A program made the position numbers and the translations under genes. Below the pieces are notes generated by a model. The model saw only the letters and a program-made list of their open reading frames with translations, was not told the origin of the DNA and searched no databases. 64,000 nt of DNA from Halocaridina rubra (Eukaryota; Arthropoda; Malacostraca; Decapoda; Atyidae): NCBI GenBank assembly GCA_037179515.1, contig JAXCGZ010011571.1, forward strand, positions 1 to 64,000, given 5' to 3'. Below, piece by piece: positions 10,581 to 23,736 of the stretch (its first letter is position 1; each line of letters opens with the position of its first letter).

Positions 10581-13403
10581 GATTTTTATACACAAATGCT
10601 GATGGATTAGCTGGTAAGACAGTAGAATTAAAAGATAGGATTCACAACAGTAAGGCAGATATAGTAGCAATTACAGAGACTAAGTTGAGTGAGGACATAA
10701 ACAGTGTCACAGTTTTTCCTAAGGGCTTCCGAATACTAAGGGTTGAAAGATCTGAGAGGACTGGTGGAGGGATAGCACTGCTCATAAGTGAGAGGATTCA
10801 AGTTGAAGAAATAAACTTGGCTATAGAAAGTGAGTTCAGGGAATTTCTTGTTGCTCGCATAAATACTGGGTCAGAGAGCATTATAATAACTGTTGTATAC
10901 AACCCACCAAGGAACCAAAATAGGCTTGAAATTTATGAGGAAAGTCATATAGGTACTATTGAAGTCATAAACTCAGTTGTTAACATGGCACGGGAGAAAA
11001 AATGTAGGATTTTGATTATGGGAGACTTTAATCATAAAGAGATAGATTGGATAAATCTTGACCCACACAGTGGTGAGGACTCATTCGGGGCAAGATTCCT
11101 AGATTGCGTACAAGGGAATTTCCTACACCAACATGTAATGGAACCAACAAGAGCCAGGGGTGGGGATGAGCCATCACTACTTGATCTAGTATTCACAGAT
11201 AATGTGTTGGATATTGAAAATATTGAGTATGAACCACCAATTGGAAAGAGTGACCACTGTGTGTTGTTGATGGAGTATATCATTGAAGATATTCTTCCTG
11301 AGAGTAGAGGCACTGAGGACATGAGGAGGAACTATCCGAAAGGAGATTACATCAAAATGAATGAGCTTTTTGCAGTTATTGACTGGAGAACCTTATTTTA
11401 CAACAAATCTGTACAAGAAATGTATGACATCTTTTGTGAGAAATATGGGAAGATAGTAGATTGCTGCATACCTGTCACCAAAGTAGGTGTAATTCATGCC
11501 AGAGAGAAATGGTTCGATAATGGGTGTAAAAGAGCTAAGGAGTAGAGAGACAAATGCTGGAAAAGGTATAGGAGGAGAAAAAACATAAATGCCTGGCAAA
11601 CCTACAAAAGAGCAAGAAATGACTACCTTAGTAAAAGGAGAGAGGCAGAGAGAGATTATGAGAGGGACATCACCAGGAAGGCTAAAGAAAATCCCAAGCT
11701 TTTCCACAGCTTTATCAGAGGAAAACTGAAGGTAAAAGAACAGGTTTTAAGGCTAAAGAGAGCGGAGGGAAGCATCACTGAGACGGACGAAGAGATCTGC
11801 AAAGAATTGAACAAGGAGTTTCAGTCAGTATTTACAGTAGAAAATACCCCACCCCCTCAGATTGCAGTGATAGAAGCTCAAGGGCCGGTATTAGAGAACA
11901 TCAACCTTACAGCCACAGAGGTATGCAAAGCGCTGATGGATTTAGATGTTCATAAAGCTACAGGTCCTGATGACATATCCCCTCATGTGCTTAAAAAATG
12001 CGCAAACACAATATCAGTGGCACTAAGTATCATATTTAAGGAGTCACTGGAGTCGGGGGATTCCAAGATGCTGGAAACAAGCAAATGTGATACCTATCTT
12101 CAAAAAGGGAAGGAGGGATACGGCTCTGAACTATAGACCAGTTTCCTTGACCAGCATAGTTTGCAAAGTTATGGAGAAACTACTAAGGAAACATATCTCT
12201 CTTCACTTGGAATCCTTCAACTTTTTGTCAGTGAGGCAACATGGCTTCAGAGAAGGTAGATCAACAGTAACAAACTTATTAGAATTTTATGATGAGGTAA
12301 GCCAAATCTTACAGGAAAGAGAGGGCTGGGCAGATTGCATATTCCTAGACTTCCAGAAAGCGTTTGACACTGTTCCACATGGGAGACTTATTAGGAAGCT
12401 GCACTCAATGGCTAGAATAGGTGGAAATGTTTTGGAATGGATAAAAACTTACTTAGAAGAAAGGGAACAGAGGGTTAGAGTAAGACACTCAGTGTCTGAA
12501 TGGAGAAGAGTTAGTAGTGGAGTTCCACAGGGTTCAGTTTTAGGGCCACTTTTGTTCCTTGTATATGTAAATGACCTACCAGAGTCTGTAAATTCATTCA
12601 TGAATATGTTTGCAGATGATGCAAAGATTGTGAAGAAAGTAAAAAACGAGAACAATGGTAGAGAACTTCAGGAGGATCTAAATAATCTGCATGAGTGGTC
12701 AGAAAAGTGGCTAATGAAATTCAATACCTCAAAATGTAAGGTAATGAGAATGGGTACAAGTGCAAGAAGGCCCAAGCTTGACTACTCGGTGGCTGGAGTA
12801 CAACTTCAAGAGACAGAAAATGAGAGAGATCTAGGAGTAAACATACTGGCAGATTTGTCTCCAGAAATACATATAAATGGCGTAGTAAGGGCAGCATATG
12901 CATTCTTATCAAATGTAAGGGTAGCCTTCAGGCACATGGACAAGGAAATGTTCAGAAATATTTATGTAACCTATGTGAGGCCAAAACTCGAATATGCAGC
13001 CCCCTTTTGGAATCCGCACTTGAAAAAGCACATAGCTAAGCTTGAAATAGTTCAAAGACATGCCACGAAACTGGTGCCAGAAATACGCAATCTCGGTTAT
13101 GATGAGAGGCTGAGGGAATTAGACTTGCCATCACTCGAAGCTAGAAGAGTAAGGGGGGATATGGTGACAGTCTTTAAATTCCTTCATGGTTATGATAGAG
13201 TGGATAGGGATCGATATTTCGATATGGCTGGCTCTAGAACTAGAGGTCATAGTTTGAAGCTTCGTAAGAAAACTTCTTTGCAGGATGTAAGGAAATACTT
13301 TTTCAGTGAAAGAGTAGTTGATAATTGGAATTCGCTAAGCGAGGAGGTAGTTAATGCTATCTCAATCCATAGTTTTAAGGACAGGTACGATAAGTATCAC
13401 TAA
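10505..13403 (+). pseudogene. ORF2 (APE endonuclease-reverse transcriptase) of LINE family 2, copy A
   Basis: N-terminal EEP endonuclease motifs are visible: YTNADGLAGK, ITETKLSED (catalytic Glu), [11 protein letters not shown] and SDHCVLL. RT motifs follow: [35 protein letters not shown] and MFADDAKIV (FADD). The C-terminus is [20 protein letters not shown]. Two disabling changes are seen against sister copies: a TAG at 11543-11545 where the others have Trp, and loss of two bases near 12060 (gggggattcc versus gggggagattcc), which shifts frame. The start chosen (10505) overlaps ORF1. Confidence 0.92.
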
Positions 13404-13484
13404 GTCTAAAATGGAACCGATCAGGAGACGGGAAGATACGAGCTTTGGGCTCTTTCCCGTAAACACAATTAGGTAATCACATAA

Positions 13485-14840
13485 GTAAGCAATCAGATTT
13501 ATCATGCAGCCATGAAACAAGTGTTGCCTTTAGGCCAACTTAGCATGAAGATATTATAGAAGATTATCTAATGCAGAAGAGTAAATGCTATTAATTAATA
13601 GTTAGTCAGATACAAGTGTAATATATCAGTATTTCAATAATATGCACATGTAGTTATTGCCAGAACAGATGATAGCTGTAAACCTGCATAACATTAGACA
13701 TAGACACACGAAACATAAATATAACAAGAGATGATCACTGATTTTGCACACATGATGGCTGGAAGTCCCTGCTTGCAATAAAATTAGAGTAAAGATACAT
13801 AAAGCACTGATAAAATGACTGGAAAAGATTAACTGATAAAAATAAAATTGAAGCTGCGAGTCTTTTATGTTCAATACAGGCAAGAATTGATAGGAAAGAT
13901 TCAAATAATTAAAAAATAATCTCTTTAGAAACTTCTATATATTCTCTTTCTTCCAATGCGATGATAAAAACAAACTGAAGCTGCAAGTCTAGTATGTTCA
14001 ATACAGGTAGAGAAATGACAGGAAAGGTTCAAATTATTAAAAAATATGAACGAGAGCTGTGTCTCTCTATATATATAGTAAAGACAGAGGAGACAATAAA
14101 TAAACAAAAAATGACCGAATAATAAAAAATGAATGACAGCTTTATATCTTTCTCTATTACTGATGGCAAAGGCCAACAAGAACTTTAAATTTCTGGTATG
14201 CCAATAATGCCTAGGAATTTCTCCAATGCAGTGACAAGAGTAGCCTTGCATTGGCTGGCATCAAACCTTAAGAAAGAATTAACAGTAATTTTTATCAGGA
14301 ATATACAATCCTCACTATATATATTATCTGAGGAATACATGATTTTGCTATTAAAGGAAGAAGCATGGAATGGAGAAGTTGCCAAATTAGGAGTGTATTA
14401 ATATTACAAAAGTGAATACAGTACATGATTTTTTCCTATAAACCCTCAGTGACTTGTGGATTATAGGGAAAACAATAATTCATTCTCAATTTTTTAATAT
14501 CTCGTATACTGAATTGCAGTAAGACTGGGCTAAAAAGTATTCCCTTAGAAAAGTTCAGGGTACGTTTAGGGAAAGATTAGGTCTCAGATCACCTTTAAAA
14601 CCTGAGAGTTTAAAAAAGCTTAATGAGGTAGAGGCAAACTGCAATTAAACATATATACGGTATAAAATAAGTCATCCATGGCAATAAAGTCTTATAGCAA
14701 ACTCTTTTCCACTAGTTCTGAGCTTCATAGTTCTCTATACAGCATATTCAAAATAAGTATTGCATGCATGAAACTAAAAAGTATGAACTTTAATAACTAG
14801 TTGGAAACCTATTTAGAGTAACTACATATGCAACACACAA
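13485..14840. other. Non-coding stretch with a diverged tandem duplication
   Basis: Contains a 127-bp-period duplication (about 13830-13920 and 13960-14045, sharing gaagctgc and atgttcaatacagg). A small minus-strand frame at 14185-14385 (ending FLGIIGIPEI) has an acceptor-like ttctttcttaag inside it but no recognisable domain. Nothing else is supported. Confidence 0.5.
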
Positions 14841-15030
14841 GTGCCCATCATGGTTGAAAGGTGAGCTCGCGACTTTGATTCGTCAGGTCGAGGGTTCACA
14901 CCCCGCTAAGGCCCGAGGTTAGAAAGGGCATTCACTTAGGGTAATGGTCACACTTGCCAAAACCAGTCTTTCGCAAAGAGGGCACCATCCTAGCCCTTAG
15001 TAGAAAAGGGGAGTCCATATCGCAAAACCT
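14841..15030 (+). mobile_element. tRNA-derived SINE, family A (copy 1)
   Basis: The head has a B-box-like gagggttcacacccc. The tail reads gaggttagaaagggcattca, then cacacttgcc and gggcaccatcctagc. It matches 54013-54225 and, in reverse, 43430-43605. Confidence 0.8.
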
Positions 15031-16257
15031 ATAACACATATGTAAAACACATAATTTAATGTATCAGATGTGATATGATGAGAATCCAATGTCAAATTGA
15101 TGCAGACAAATGACAAGTCACATTTCTGACAAGCCGAGACATCCTACAACAACTGACAATAAAGTATATGAAAGGACCTAAAGTGGCAGCATTTGTGTTG
15201 TGATTCTACCCTCCAGAGATGCAAATCAAAAGAGGATGCCAAGCAACTAAGAAGAGGACGCCAAGAAACTCAGAGGAAATCAAGGACCAAAAGAGGCCAG
15301 ACTTCCATAACCAACCAATGCGGGGTTGTTCAGCCAGGCAGCCTAGGAAACGACAACAACAACGAAAATAAGATAAAATGCTGATTGAGATGGGAAACAA
15401 TAAAATATAAGCCCAAAAATGACAAAATAATTACCAGAGATTCAACAAAGTAAAAATGCTTACAAAAAACAGTCATCATAATCTGCACAAATAAATGTCA
15501 TTGATTACTTTCACACAAAAGATATAGAATACTGTATCTTTAAAGTAGTCTTGTTTCAGAAAGGCATCAAAGATTATTAGGGAGAATTACAGCATAAGCA
15601 GTGAAAGGTGGCTTTGCTACAATACATCCTATGAGAGTTTCTTATTATACAGTTAAAATTTGGTGAGCTGTGCAAACGAAATACAGAAAATAAGAGCACC
15701 AATAGAGCCTGTCTGTTAGAAAATTAGAAAAAAAATAATCCAATAAAAATTTGAGCCATGTCTGGTCAGAGAACTATGAAGTTACGCATAGTCAAATATA
15801 CCTATAGCAATTTGTTCTAAAATAAACTCTTTCAGAAAGGACTGACAAACTAGCATTGAAAAGGAAGTAAGAACACTCCAGCACCACTGTTGTGCACGAG
15901 TAAAAATCTTTACTTATTTAACAAAATCAGAAAGAAAAATCTAAAAGTTCATATTGTGTCTACTCACAAAAGAACCAACACAGAGAAAATCAAAACATAC
16001 ACAACAAAACCTGCCTTTAAAAGAATATATCCACCTGAGTTCTACATTTATTAAATAATTTTGTGTTATGACCACATTTAAAAACTAAACAGAGCACTAA
16101 TAGATACCATATAAGGGAAACATGGTAAAATATACCCTACATGTTCAAAACTACCTCAAAATCGAAGGGCATTGTGACACTTTATCAAGCAATATCCTTG
16201 CGATTGAAGACCTTACTGAATCAGTAAGTGATCCAATATTCCATGTCACCTAGGTAT
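15031..16257. other. Non-coding stretch left of the inverted duplication
   Basis: AT-rich, with a short internal repetition near 15229-15275 (aagaggatgcc/aagaggacgcc). No gene recognised. Confidence 0.5.
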
Positions 16258-18035
16258 AATATATCCTTCAAAACTTACCAAAGAATAGGTATTGAAGAGG
16301 AGTCACATACTTAAACAATCAAATAAATATAATAATTGCACTGTCACTGAAAGATATCTCTTTAATTACTACATGAGAACGATATACAACCATACACCAT
16401 TTGCCAAGAATGAAATTGTACTGCTCAAACTTCTTGAGTAACTGCTTAGATTGTATTTCTTAATACCAACTACAAGAAAGACAAATGCCTGCCAAAACAA
16501 ATCTCCTCCTAACTTGAAATACGACTCTGAAAAGAATTATTATTTGTCAGAAAAGGTCAGTAACAAGCTCAATGCTGGCTATCCAGGTAAAATTTTTTTA
16601 AGAATTCTGCTTAGTGAATCAAGAGTGTAATAGCTGTGCCGTTTGGGTTTATGTAAGTGTGTATTCACAGTCCTATTTACAGTTATATCCCCTAGGGCTT
16701 TTGCCAGGTATGAAAATAGCCGTATCATCCTTGGTGCATGTCATCTAAAGAAAAGAAGAATGTATATTTGAAGACAACCATTTGGACTCATTTTACAGTT
16801 CTCTCTCTGCCTAAGCATGAAGACTTATCATTGGACTCTGAACCAGCTTACAGAAGTCTTAAGAATTCCTTGGCTACCAGGGAGCAGTTTAAAGTTCATG
16901 CTAAAGTAGATTGTGTCCGGTACGCCAAATTCAAGACTGTGTGTAAAGCGTGTCAATTGTACATGTCAGGCGGAAATTGTACATACGTCGGCTGTTCTTC
17001 ACGAGATGGAGGAATGTTGACCATTAATGTTCAACTGATTATTGAAGATGGTACAGCAAGAGCTTACATGACACTGAATTCCCTGAAGCATTTTCAGAAT
17101 GTATTCCAAATTCATGGCCCATCTTTTTCATCACTTTGTCAAGAAATGGTTGCAAAGTGTGAAAAATTTTCTTACAGGCATGGTAAAAAAATCAGGACAA
17201 ATTTGAATGAAAGCATCTTAGGAAGCCAGGAAGATTTTGACCTGATATGTTTGCGCGGCTGTAATCATCATCTGAAATTCATCTGTCAACCGTTCATGCA
17301 TCAGTCAGACAGGGAAGGAATACCTCAGCTTTTCTGTTTCAAGGTTTCAAAAATTTCTTCCCCATAAGGAATAACTGCAGGAATTTGGTAGGACAGAAAA
17401 TTATTCTTAAAAGATAATTCTATTTTGTCTGATATGATGTAAAAATACACCTCAGCTTTTCTGTTTAGAGGCTTTGAAATTCCATTCCAACGAGGAAAAA
17501 AAAACATTTTGGAAAAACTGCAAAAATTTGGTATTACGTAGATAATTCTGTTTTGTCTGATATGGTATAAAAATGTTCTCAAGAAAAACTTTATACCAAA
17601 ATTTTGTAAACATTGTTTTGTCATTTTTATTTATTGTATAAAAAGTATTAGTTGGTCTACTGTATAGTTTAAACTCTTTTTTGCCAAATATTGCAAACAA
17701 AATGTACAATACTACTCTTGCTCAATTTTACAAGCTATCATTTTCTAATTAATAAAATTACAGAAATTACTTGTAAACTGATAGTGTAGACTTGTTCGGA
17801 ATTTTTTGGTAAAAGGATATTTATGCTCTGCTCTTAAAATAGGCAAGACAGTCCTTTATAGTTTAATCACAGGATACATAGATTTCATTTGCCATATATA
17901 CAGACTTACAAGCACCATATATAACTTTACATAATGCACAAGCTTATTTTGGAACTCAACAGTAAGCGGAAAGATGACTCCAATTCTCCTTTAACTATGA
18001 ATTGCAAAATACATTATTCCTCACTAAAGTTATGT
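16258..18035 (+). repeat. Left arm of large inverted duplication
   Basis: From tatccttcaaaacttaccaa (about 16265) to gttatgtgtatatag (about 18035) this sequence is the reverse complement, with scattered differences, of 21955-23732. It carries the 209-aa frame and, after it, an internal tandem pair of about 125 bp (17330-17455 and 17456-17575, sharing ctcagcttttctgttt). The terminal 165 bp (17872-18035) also occurs at 23737-23905. Confidence 0.9.
16738..17367 (+). CDS. 209-aa zinc-ribbon/OB-fold-like protein, left copy (possible CTC1/RPA-type fragment)
   Basis: The intact frame contains a probable zinc ribbon, C-x2-C then C-x4-C (VCKAC ... NCTYVGC, residues about 68-84). It is followed by a beta-rich run with EDGTARAYM (about 102-110). 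That order, zinc ribbon then an EDGTA strand, is what I know from single-stranded-DNA-binding OB folds of the CTC1/RPA kind. The link to telomere or replication binding is inference from pattern only. An acceptor-like ctctctctgcctaag lies inside the frame near 16805-16819, so the true exon may start at HEDLSLDSEP. A second copy on the opposite strand (22616-23245) differs at about 18 of 209 residues, with no stop or indel in either. Expression is unknown; it may be a gene fragment. Confidence 0.45.
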   Translation: MSSKEKKNVYLKTTIWTHFTVLSLPKHEDLSLDSEPAYRSLKNSLATREQFKVHAKVDCVRYAKFKTVCKACQLYMSGGNCTYVGCSSRDGGMLTINVQLIIEDGTARAYMTLNSLKHFQNVFQIHGPSFSSLCQEMVAKCEKFSYRHGKKIRTNLNESILGSQEDFDLICLRGCNHHLKFICQPFMHQSDREGIPQLFCFKVSKISSP

Positions 18036-18259
18036 GTATATAGTTTTCTGAAGTCTGCATAAGTTGGGGTTTCGTTCCCACTGTCCTAAGAGCCTGTAAT
18101 TCGTATCACCAATGCGAACATGTGGCTTGAACTGATAGTTCCAGACCTTTCTGATAGTGGGTCAATTCTAGGCACAGTAGAACTATTCTTGGAGAGGGAC
18201 TTAAAGGACAGCTTGAAGACTCTAAATTAAGATTTTTCTTCCCTAAAAGTGCCTATTAT
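18036..18259 (+). repeat. Spacer of inverted duplication, left part (with RTE target duplication)
   Basis: This continues, after the RTE, at 21530-21954. Its reverse complement is at about 24302-24530. The final ten bases (tgcctattat, 18250-18259) are the left copy of the RTE target-site duplication. Confidence 0.85.
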
Positions 18260-21200
18260 CTATCTATCTATCTACCTTGGGTGTTTCCCCTTTCAATTAG
18301 GGGCAGCCGACATAAAAAAAGAAAACAATAAGGGGATTACTTTGCTCTATGGGCTCTTCCACAACCTGTGTTGCTTCACAACTGCCAACTCCCCTACTGC
18401 CTCTACTACAGGGCTACCTCTGTAAGATGCAGCCCCGTGGTAACAGCAGATGCCCATTAGAGCTGCGTCACAATTGCTCGTCACTCATTCCTATTCCTAG
18501 CACGCTCACCTGCTTCCCTCACATCCATCCTCCTATCATTCAGGGCTCTCCTTACTCCATCCATCCACCCAAACCTAGGCCTCCCTCTAGCATTTCTCCC
18601 ATCAACTCTCGCTTTCATCACCTTTTTCAGCAGTCTTTCATCACCCATCCTTTCCACATGGCCAAACCATCTCAGAACATTCATATCTACTCTGGCTGCA
18701 ATTTCTCTCCTCACACCCATTCTTGCTCTCACCACTTCATTCCTAACCCTATCCAACCGAGATACACCAATCATACTCCTCAGGCATTTCATCTCAAACA
18801 CATTTAGTTTCCGTCTCTCACTTACTTTCATACCCCATAACTCTGATCCATACATCACAGTTGGCACAACCACTTTCTCATACAAAACTTTCTTAACATT
18901 CATTTCCAACCCTCTATTCTTCATCACTCCTTTCAATGCACCCAACACTTTACACCCTTCATTCACTCTGTGACACATATCTGCTTCCACTCCATTTGTA
19001 GCTATAACCGAGCCTAAATACTTAAACTGATCAACTTCCTCAAGTGTCTCTCCATTCAACATAACATTCAATCCAGCACCATCCTCATTTCTTGTACACC
19101 TCATAACCTTACTCTTTCCCACATTCACTCGCAACTTCCTTCTCTCACACACCATTCCAAATTCTGACACTAACTGACACAGCTTCTCCTCTGAATCTGC
19201 CACCACCACAGTATCATCGGTAAACAGCAACTGATTCAGCTCCCACTCGTTATCATCCCCATCTACCATTCTCAAACCTCGACCACGCACTCGCTCATTC
19301 ACCTCTTTTACGACTCCATCAATATACAAATTGAACAGCCATGGTGACATTACACATCCCTGTCTCAGTCCCACAGTCACTGGAAACCACTCACTCACTT
19401 CATTCCCTACCCTAACACAAGCTCTAATGCCCTCATACAAACTCTTCACTGCATGCAACAATTTACCATTAATTCCATATAATCTCAAAACATTCCACAT
19501 TGCTTCTCTATCAACTCTATCATACGCTTTCTCCAGATCCAAAAATGCAAAATACACATTCTTACCCTTTGCTAAATATTTCTCACATAAATGCCTAACT
19601 ATAAAAATCTGATCTATACAACCTCTACCTCTCCTAAAACTACTCTGCACTTCCGCGATCACATTTTTTGTCTTATTCCTAATCCTATTAACCAGTATCC
19701 TACCATACACTTTTCCTACCACACTCAACAAACTTATACCCCTAAAATTACTGCATTCATACACATCTCCCCTCCCTTTGTATAGGGGCACTATACAAGC
19801 AATCACCCATTCCACTGGCACCATTGACAACATAAACCATATATTAAACACTCTCACAAACCATTCCAATGCAGTCACATCCCCTTCTTTCAACATCTCC
19901 GCTCTCACACCATCCATTCCAGGTGCTTTACCGGCTTTCGCTTCATGCAATGCCCTTTTCACCTCCTCTCTTGTAATCTCTCTCATTTTCATCTCCCATT
20001 ACTGGCACTTGAACACCCCCCACTTCCACTATAGCTGCCTCTCTATTTTCCTCAACATTCAGCAAGCACTCAAAATATTCTGCCCATCTCTTCCTTTCAT
20101 CGCTCCCTCTATACATCTGTCCATTCACATCTTATACTGTCTCTTCCATCTTCGATCCACCCTTCCTTACTCTCTTCACTTTTTTCCAAAACTTCTTTTT
20201 ATTCTTCTCATATGACCTACTAAAATCCTGTCCCCACCTAACATTTGCCAACCTCTTCTCTTCCTCTACCTTCCACTTGGTTTCCACATTTTTCTTCCTA
20301 TATCTTTCATACTTCTCCCTACTTTTACGCTGCAGCCATTCCTCAAAAGCCCTCTTTTTCTCTTCCACCTTCATTTTCACCCCTTTATTCCACCACTCGC
20401 TGCCCCTCCTCATGCTACCTCCAACAAACCTCTTTCCACACACATCACTTGCATGTCCCACAAAACATTCTTTCATCAACCCCCATTCCTCCTCTAACTC
20501 CCCAATTTCTCTTTCTTTCACCCTGTCATATGCCGCTTTCAAGCTGTCCTGATATTCCTCTCTTCTCTGGCTTTTTCAATTCTTCCACCTTCACCATTTC
20601 CCTTCTACATCCCCTCCACTATTTCCCCACTTTTGCTACAACCAAAAAATTATCAGACATCCCAGCAGCCACACCCCTAAATGCATGCACATCTTTCACA
20701 CTGTGCTACCAACACATAATTCATCAATGCTCTTTCTTTCACTCTTCCATTTACCACTCTCATCCATGTATACTTATTAACTTCTTGAAAAAACTATTAC
20801 CTATCACTAACTCTTGCTCCACACACATATCCAACAGTCTCTCGCCACTCTCATTCCCACCTGGTGCCCAATACTTTCCTACAACACCTTCTACCTCTCC
20901 ATCACCCACTCTGGCATTCAAGTCACCCAACACAACTACATAGTTCCTTTTACTCAGACCATCCACACACCTAGCTAACTCATTCCAGAATTCATCCCGC
21001 TCTTCCTCACTTCTCTCACATCCTGGCCCATACGCACTAACAAAAGCCCAACATTCCCTACCTATCCTAGCCCTCACCCACATCAGCCTAGATGACACTT
21101 CTTTCCATTCCACTACCTTATTTACCATCCATTCACTCAGCAATAATGCCACACCTTCTCTCGCTCTCCCCCTTTCAACCCCAGACACCCTAACTGTCAC

Positions 21201-21529
21201 ATCACCAAATACCACCTCTCCTTTTCCTTTCATATTCGTCTCACACAATGCCAACACATCCATCCTCCTCCTACCAAACATATATCCAATCTCACATCTT
21301 TTGCTCTCTATCGTACTACAACCACACACATTTAGACACCCAAAAACTAGAGTTTGGGGAGAAGTTATTCTCCCCTCTACACCCCTTCTTCTTTGACGTC
21401 TCGCAAGAGGTTAATACAAAGGAAGGATTCCTAGTCCCCTCGCCCCGTCCACTTTTAGTCGCCTCTTACGACACGCAGGGAATACGTTGGGGCTATTCTT
21501 TGATGCTGTGCCCGCCACCACAGAAAACT
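18260..21529 (-). mobile_element. RTE-clade LINE, near full-length, with 10-bp target-site duplication
   Basis: The element is bounded by tgcctattat at 18250-18259 and 21530-21539. The unoccupied site exists as the inverted paralogue at 24296-24320 (ccctgtg tataataggc actttt), so both ends are fixed by comparison. The 3' tail is a (TAGA)n run (18260-18274 on the plus strand as ctat repeats). The 5' UTR (about 21335-21529) contains the block cctgcgtgtcgtaagaggcg on the minus strand. Confidence 0.93.
18481..21329 (-). pseudogene. RTE endonuclease-reverse transcriptase polyprotein, broken
   Basis: In order on the minus strand: an endonuclease (21329 to about 20760; MDVLALCETNMKGKG, VLGDLNARVGDGEV); a basic linker (20542-20132); and RT (19992-18481) with GKAPGMDGVRAEML, FRGISLLSVVGKVYGRIL, FLDLEKAYDRVDREAM, LRQGCVMSPWLFNLYIDGVV and LLFTDDTVVVAD (TDD variant of the catalytic pair). 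The whole span is about 950 codons, the usual RTE length. Breaks: frame loss at about 20545-20760, a TAA at 20132-20134 (EETV then DVNGQ), and a frameshift near 19985. It is not functional as it stands. Confidence 0.9.
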
Positions 21530-21954
21530 TGCCTATTATACACAGGGTATTAATACACATATGTCATGCTCAGATAATACTAAACACCTGTCACTGCAAT
21601 GCAGTAATAATAATACCGTAAGTTGGTTAATTATTTTTACCGTTGTTAATTATCATTCACGTCTTGTTCTCATCGCAAGCAAATCCATCTTACATATTTT
21701 GTTTGATTTTTGTTCAATTTTCATATACTATATTTATATAAAAGAACAAGGCTTTATCAAGAATACCTCATTTTTATATTTTGCTCAACTACTCTATTTA
21801 TTGTGCTTTATAATCATTATATACAACACAGTTTACTTAAGGCTCATCGCTCTTTAGTCAGAAAATAGTTTAATTAAATCTGAGAAGCTCTATAGGACCC
21901 AAGTTACAAAATCGAGGAGTTGTAAGCTTGCAAATGACTGTATATACACAACTT
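21530..21954 (+). repeat. Spacer of inverted duplication, right part
   Basis: Starts with the right copy of the RTE target-site duplication. It is matched by the reverse complement of about 23906-24311. No coding frame is convincing. Confidence 0.85.
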
Positions 21955-23732
21955 TAGTGAGGAATATTGCATTATGCAATTCATAATTAAAGGAGAATTT
22001 GAGTCATCTTTCCGCTGACTGTCGAGTTCCAAAAAAAGCTTGTGCATTATGTTCAGTTATATATGGTGCTTGTAAGTCTGTATATATGGCAAATGAAATC
22101 TATGTATCCTGTGATTAAACTATAAAGGACAGTCTTGCCTATTTTAAGAGAAGAGCAAAAATATCCTTTTACTAAAAAATTCCGAACAAGTCTATGCTGT
22201 CAGTTTTCATGTAAATTCTGAAATTTTATTAATTAGAAAATGATAGCTTGTAAAATTGAGCAAGAGTAGTAATGTACATTTTGTTTGCAATATTTGGCAA
22301 AAAAAAAGTTTAAACTATGCGGTAGACCAACTAATATTTTCTATACAATAAATAGAAATGACAAAACAATGTTTACAAAATTTTGGTATAAAGTTTTTCT
22401 TGAGAACATTTTTATACCATATCAGACAAAACAGAATTATCTACATAATACCAAATTTTTGCAGTTTTTCCAAAATATTTTTTTTTTCCTCGTTGGAATG
22501 GAATTTCAAAGCCTTTAAACAGAAAAGCTGAGGTGTACTTTTACATCATATCAGACAAAATAGAATTAGCTTTTAAGAATAATTTTCTGTCCTACCAAAT
22601 TCCTGCAGTTATTCCTTATGGAGAAGAAATTTTTGAAACCTTGAAACAGAAAAGCTGAGGTATTTCTTCCCTGTCTGACTGATCCATAAACGGTTGACAG
22701 ATGAATTTCAGATGATGATTGCAGCCGCGCAAACATATCAGGTCAATATCTTCCTTGTTTCCCAAGATGCTTTCATTCGAAATTGGCCTGAGATTTTTAC
22801 CATGCCTGTAAGAAAATTTTTCACACTTTGCGACCATTTCTTGACAAAGTGATGAAAAAGACGGGCCATGAATTTGGAATACATTCTGAAAATGCTCCAG
22901 GGAATTCATTGTCATGTAAGCTCTTGCTGTACCATCTTCAAAAATCAGTTGAACATTAATGGTCAACATTCCTCCATCTCGTGAAGAACAGCCAGCGTAT
23001 GTACAATTTCCGCCTGACATGTACGATTGACACGCTTTACACACAGTCTTGAATTTGACGTACCAGACACAATCTACCTTAGCATGAACTTTAAACTGCT
23101 CCCTGGTAGCCAAAGAATTCTTAAGACTTCTGTAAGCTGGTTCAGAGTCCAATGATAAGTCTTCATGCTTAGGCAGAGAGAGAACTGTAAAATAAGTCCA
23201 AATGGTTGTCTTCAAATATACATTCTTCTTTTCCTTAGATGACATGCACCAAGTATGATACGGCTATTTTCATACATGGCAAAAGCCCTAGGGGATATAA
23301 CTGTAAATAGAACTGTGAATACAAACTTACATAAACCCAAACGGCACAGCTATTACACTCTTAATTCACTAAGCAGAATTCTTAAAAAATTTTCACCTGG
23401 ATAATCAGCATTGAACTTGTTAGTGATTTTTTCTGACAAATATTAATTCTTTTCAGAGTTGTATTTCAAGTTAGGAGGAGATTTGCTTTGGCAGGCATTT
23501 GTCTTTCTTGTAGTTGGTATTAAGAAATACAATCTAAGCAGTTACTCAAGAAGTTTGAGCAGTACAATTTCATTTTTGGCAAATGGTGTAGGGTTGTATA
23601 TCATTCTCATGTAGTAATCAAAGAGATATTTTTCAGTGACAGTGCAATTATTATATTTATTTGATTAAAAGTACGTGACTCCTCTTCAATACCTATTCTT
23701 TGGTAATTTTTGAAGGATATATTGTGTATCAG
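21955..23732 (-). repeat. Right arm of large inverted duplication
   Basis: Reverse complement of 16258-18035. The inner end (about 21955-22098) includes tatatatggcaaatgaaatc, and the outer end is near 23732 (ttttgaaggatatattg). The region upstream of the 209-aa frame carries an extra in-frame stop compared with the left arm (near 23440). Confidence 0.9.
22616..23245 (-). CDS. 209-aa zinc-ribbon/OB-fold-like protein, right copy
   Basis: Same length and start as the left copy. The zinc-ribbon cysteines (VCKAC ... NCTYAGC) and the EDGTARAYM strand are kept. Changes cluster in one place: the run KKIRTNL in the left copy is KNLRPIS here. Both frames remain open although the surrounding arms show base changes. 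This fits either recent duplication or constraint, and I cannot tell which. The likely family is the same (CTC1/RPA-like zinc-ribbon OB fold, by pattern only). Confidence 0.45.
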   Translation of the reverse strand: MSSKEKKNVYLKTTIWTYFTVLSLPKHEDLSLDSEPAYRSLKNSLATREQFKVHAKVDCVWYVKFKTVCKACQSYMSGGNCTYAGCSSRDGGMLTINVQLIFEDGTARAYMTMNSLEHFQNVFQIHGPSFSSLCQEMVAKCEKFSYRHGKNLRPISNESILGNKEDIDLICLRGCNHHLKFICQPFMDQSDREEIPQLFCFKVSKISSP

Positions 23733-23736
23733 AGGA

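Larger units (their letters stand above)
10437..13484 (+). mobile_element. LINE family 2 (CR1-like, APE-RT), copy A
   Basis: The copy begins inside the 3' end of ORF1, contains all of ORF2, and ends with a short 3' UTR (gggaaagagc) and terminal aattaggtaatcac. Three further copies (45554-48109, 56622-60655, 60683-64000) lie on the other strand. Copy A is 5'-truncated and carries two disabling changes in ORF2. Confidence 0.93.

Noticed and set aside
14185..14385. 66-codon minus-strand frame ending FLGIIGIPEI
   Set aside because: An acceptor-like site is present, but there is no recognised family and no partner exon; too weak to call.
18349..20943. Plus-strand frames opposite the RTE element
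   Set aside because: They are antisense shadows of the RTE RT and endonuclease, Ser/Pro/His-rich by complement.
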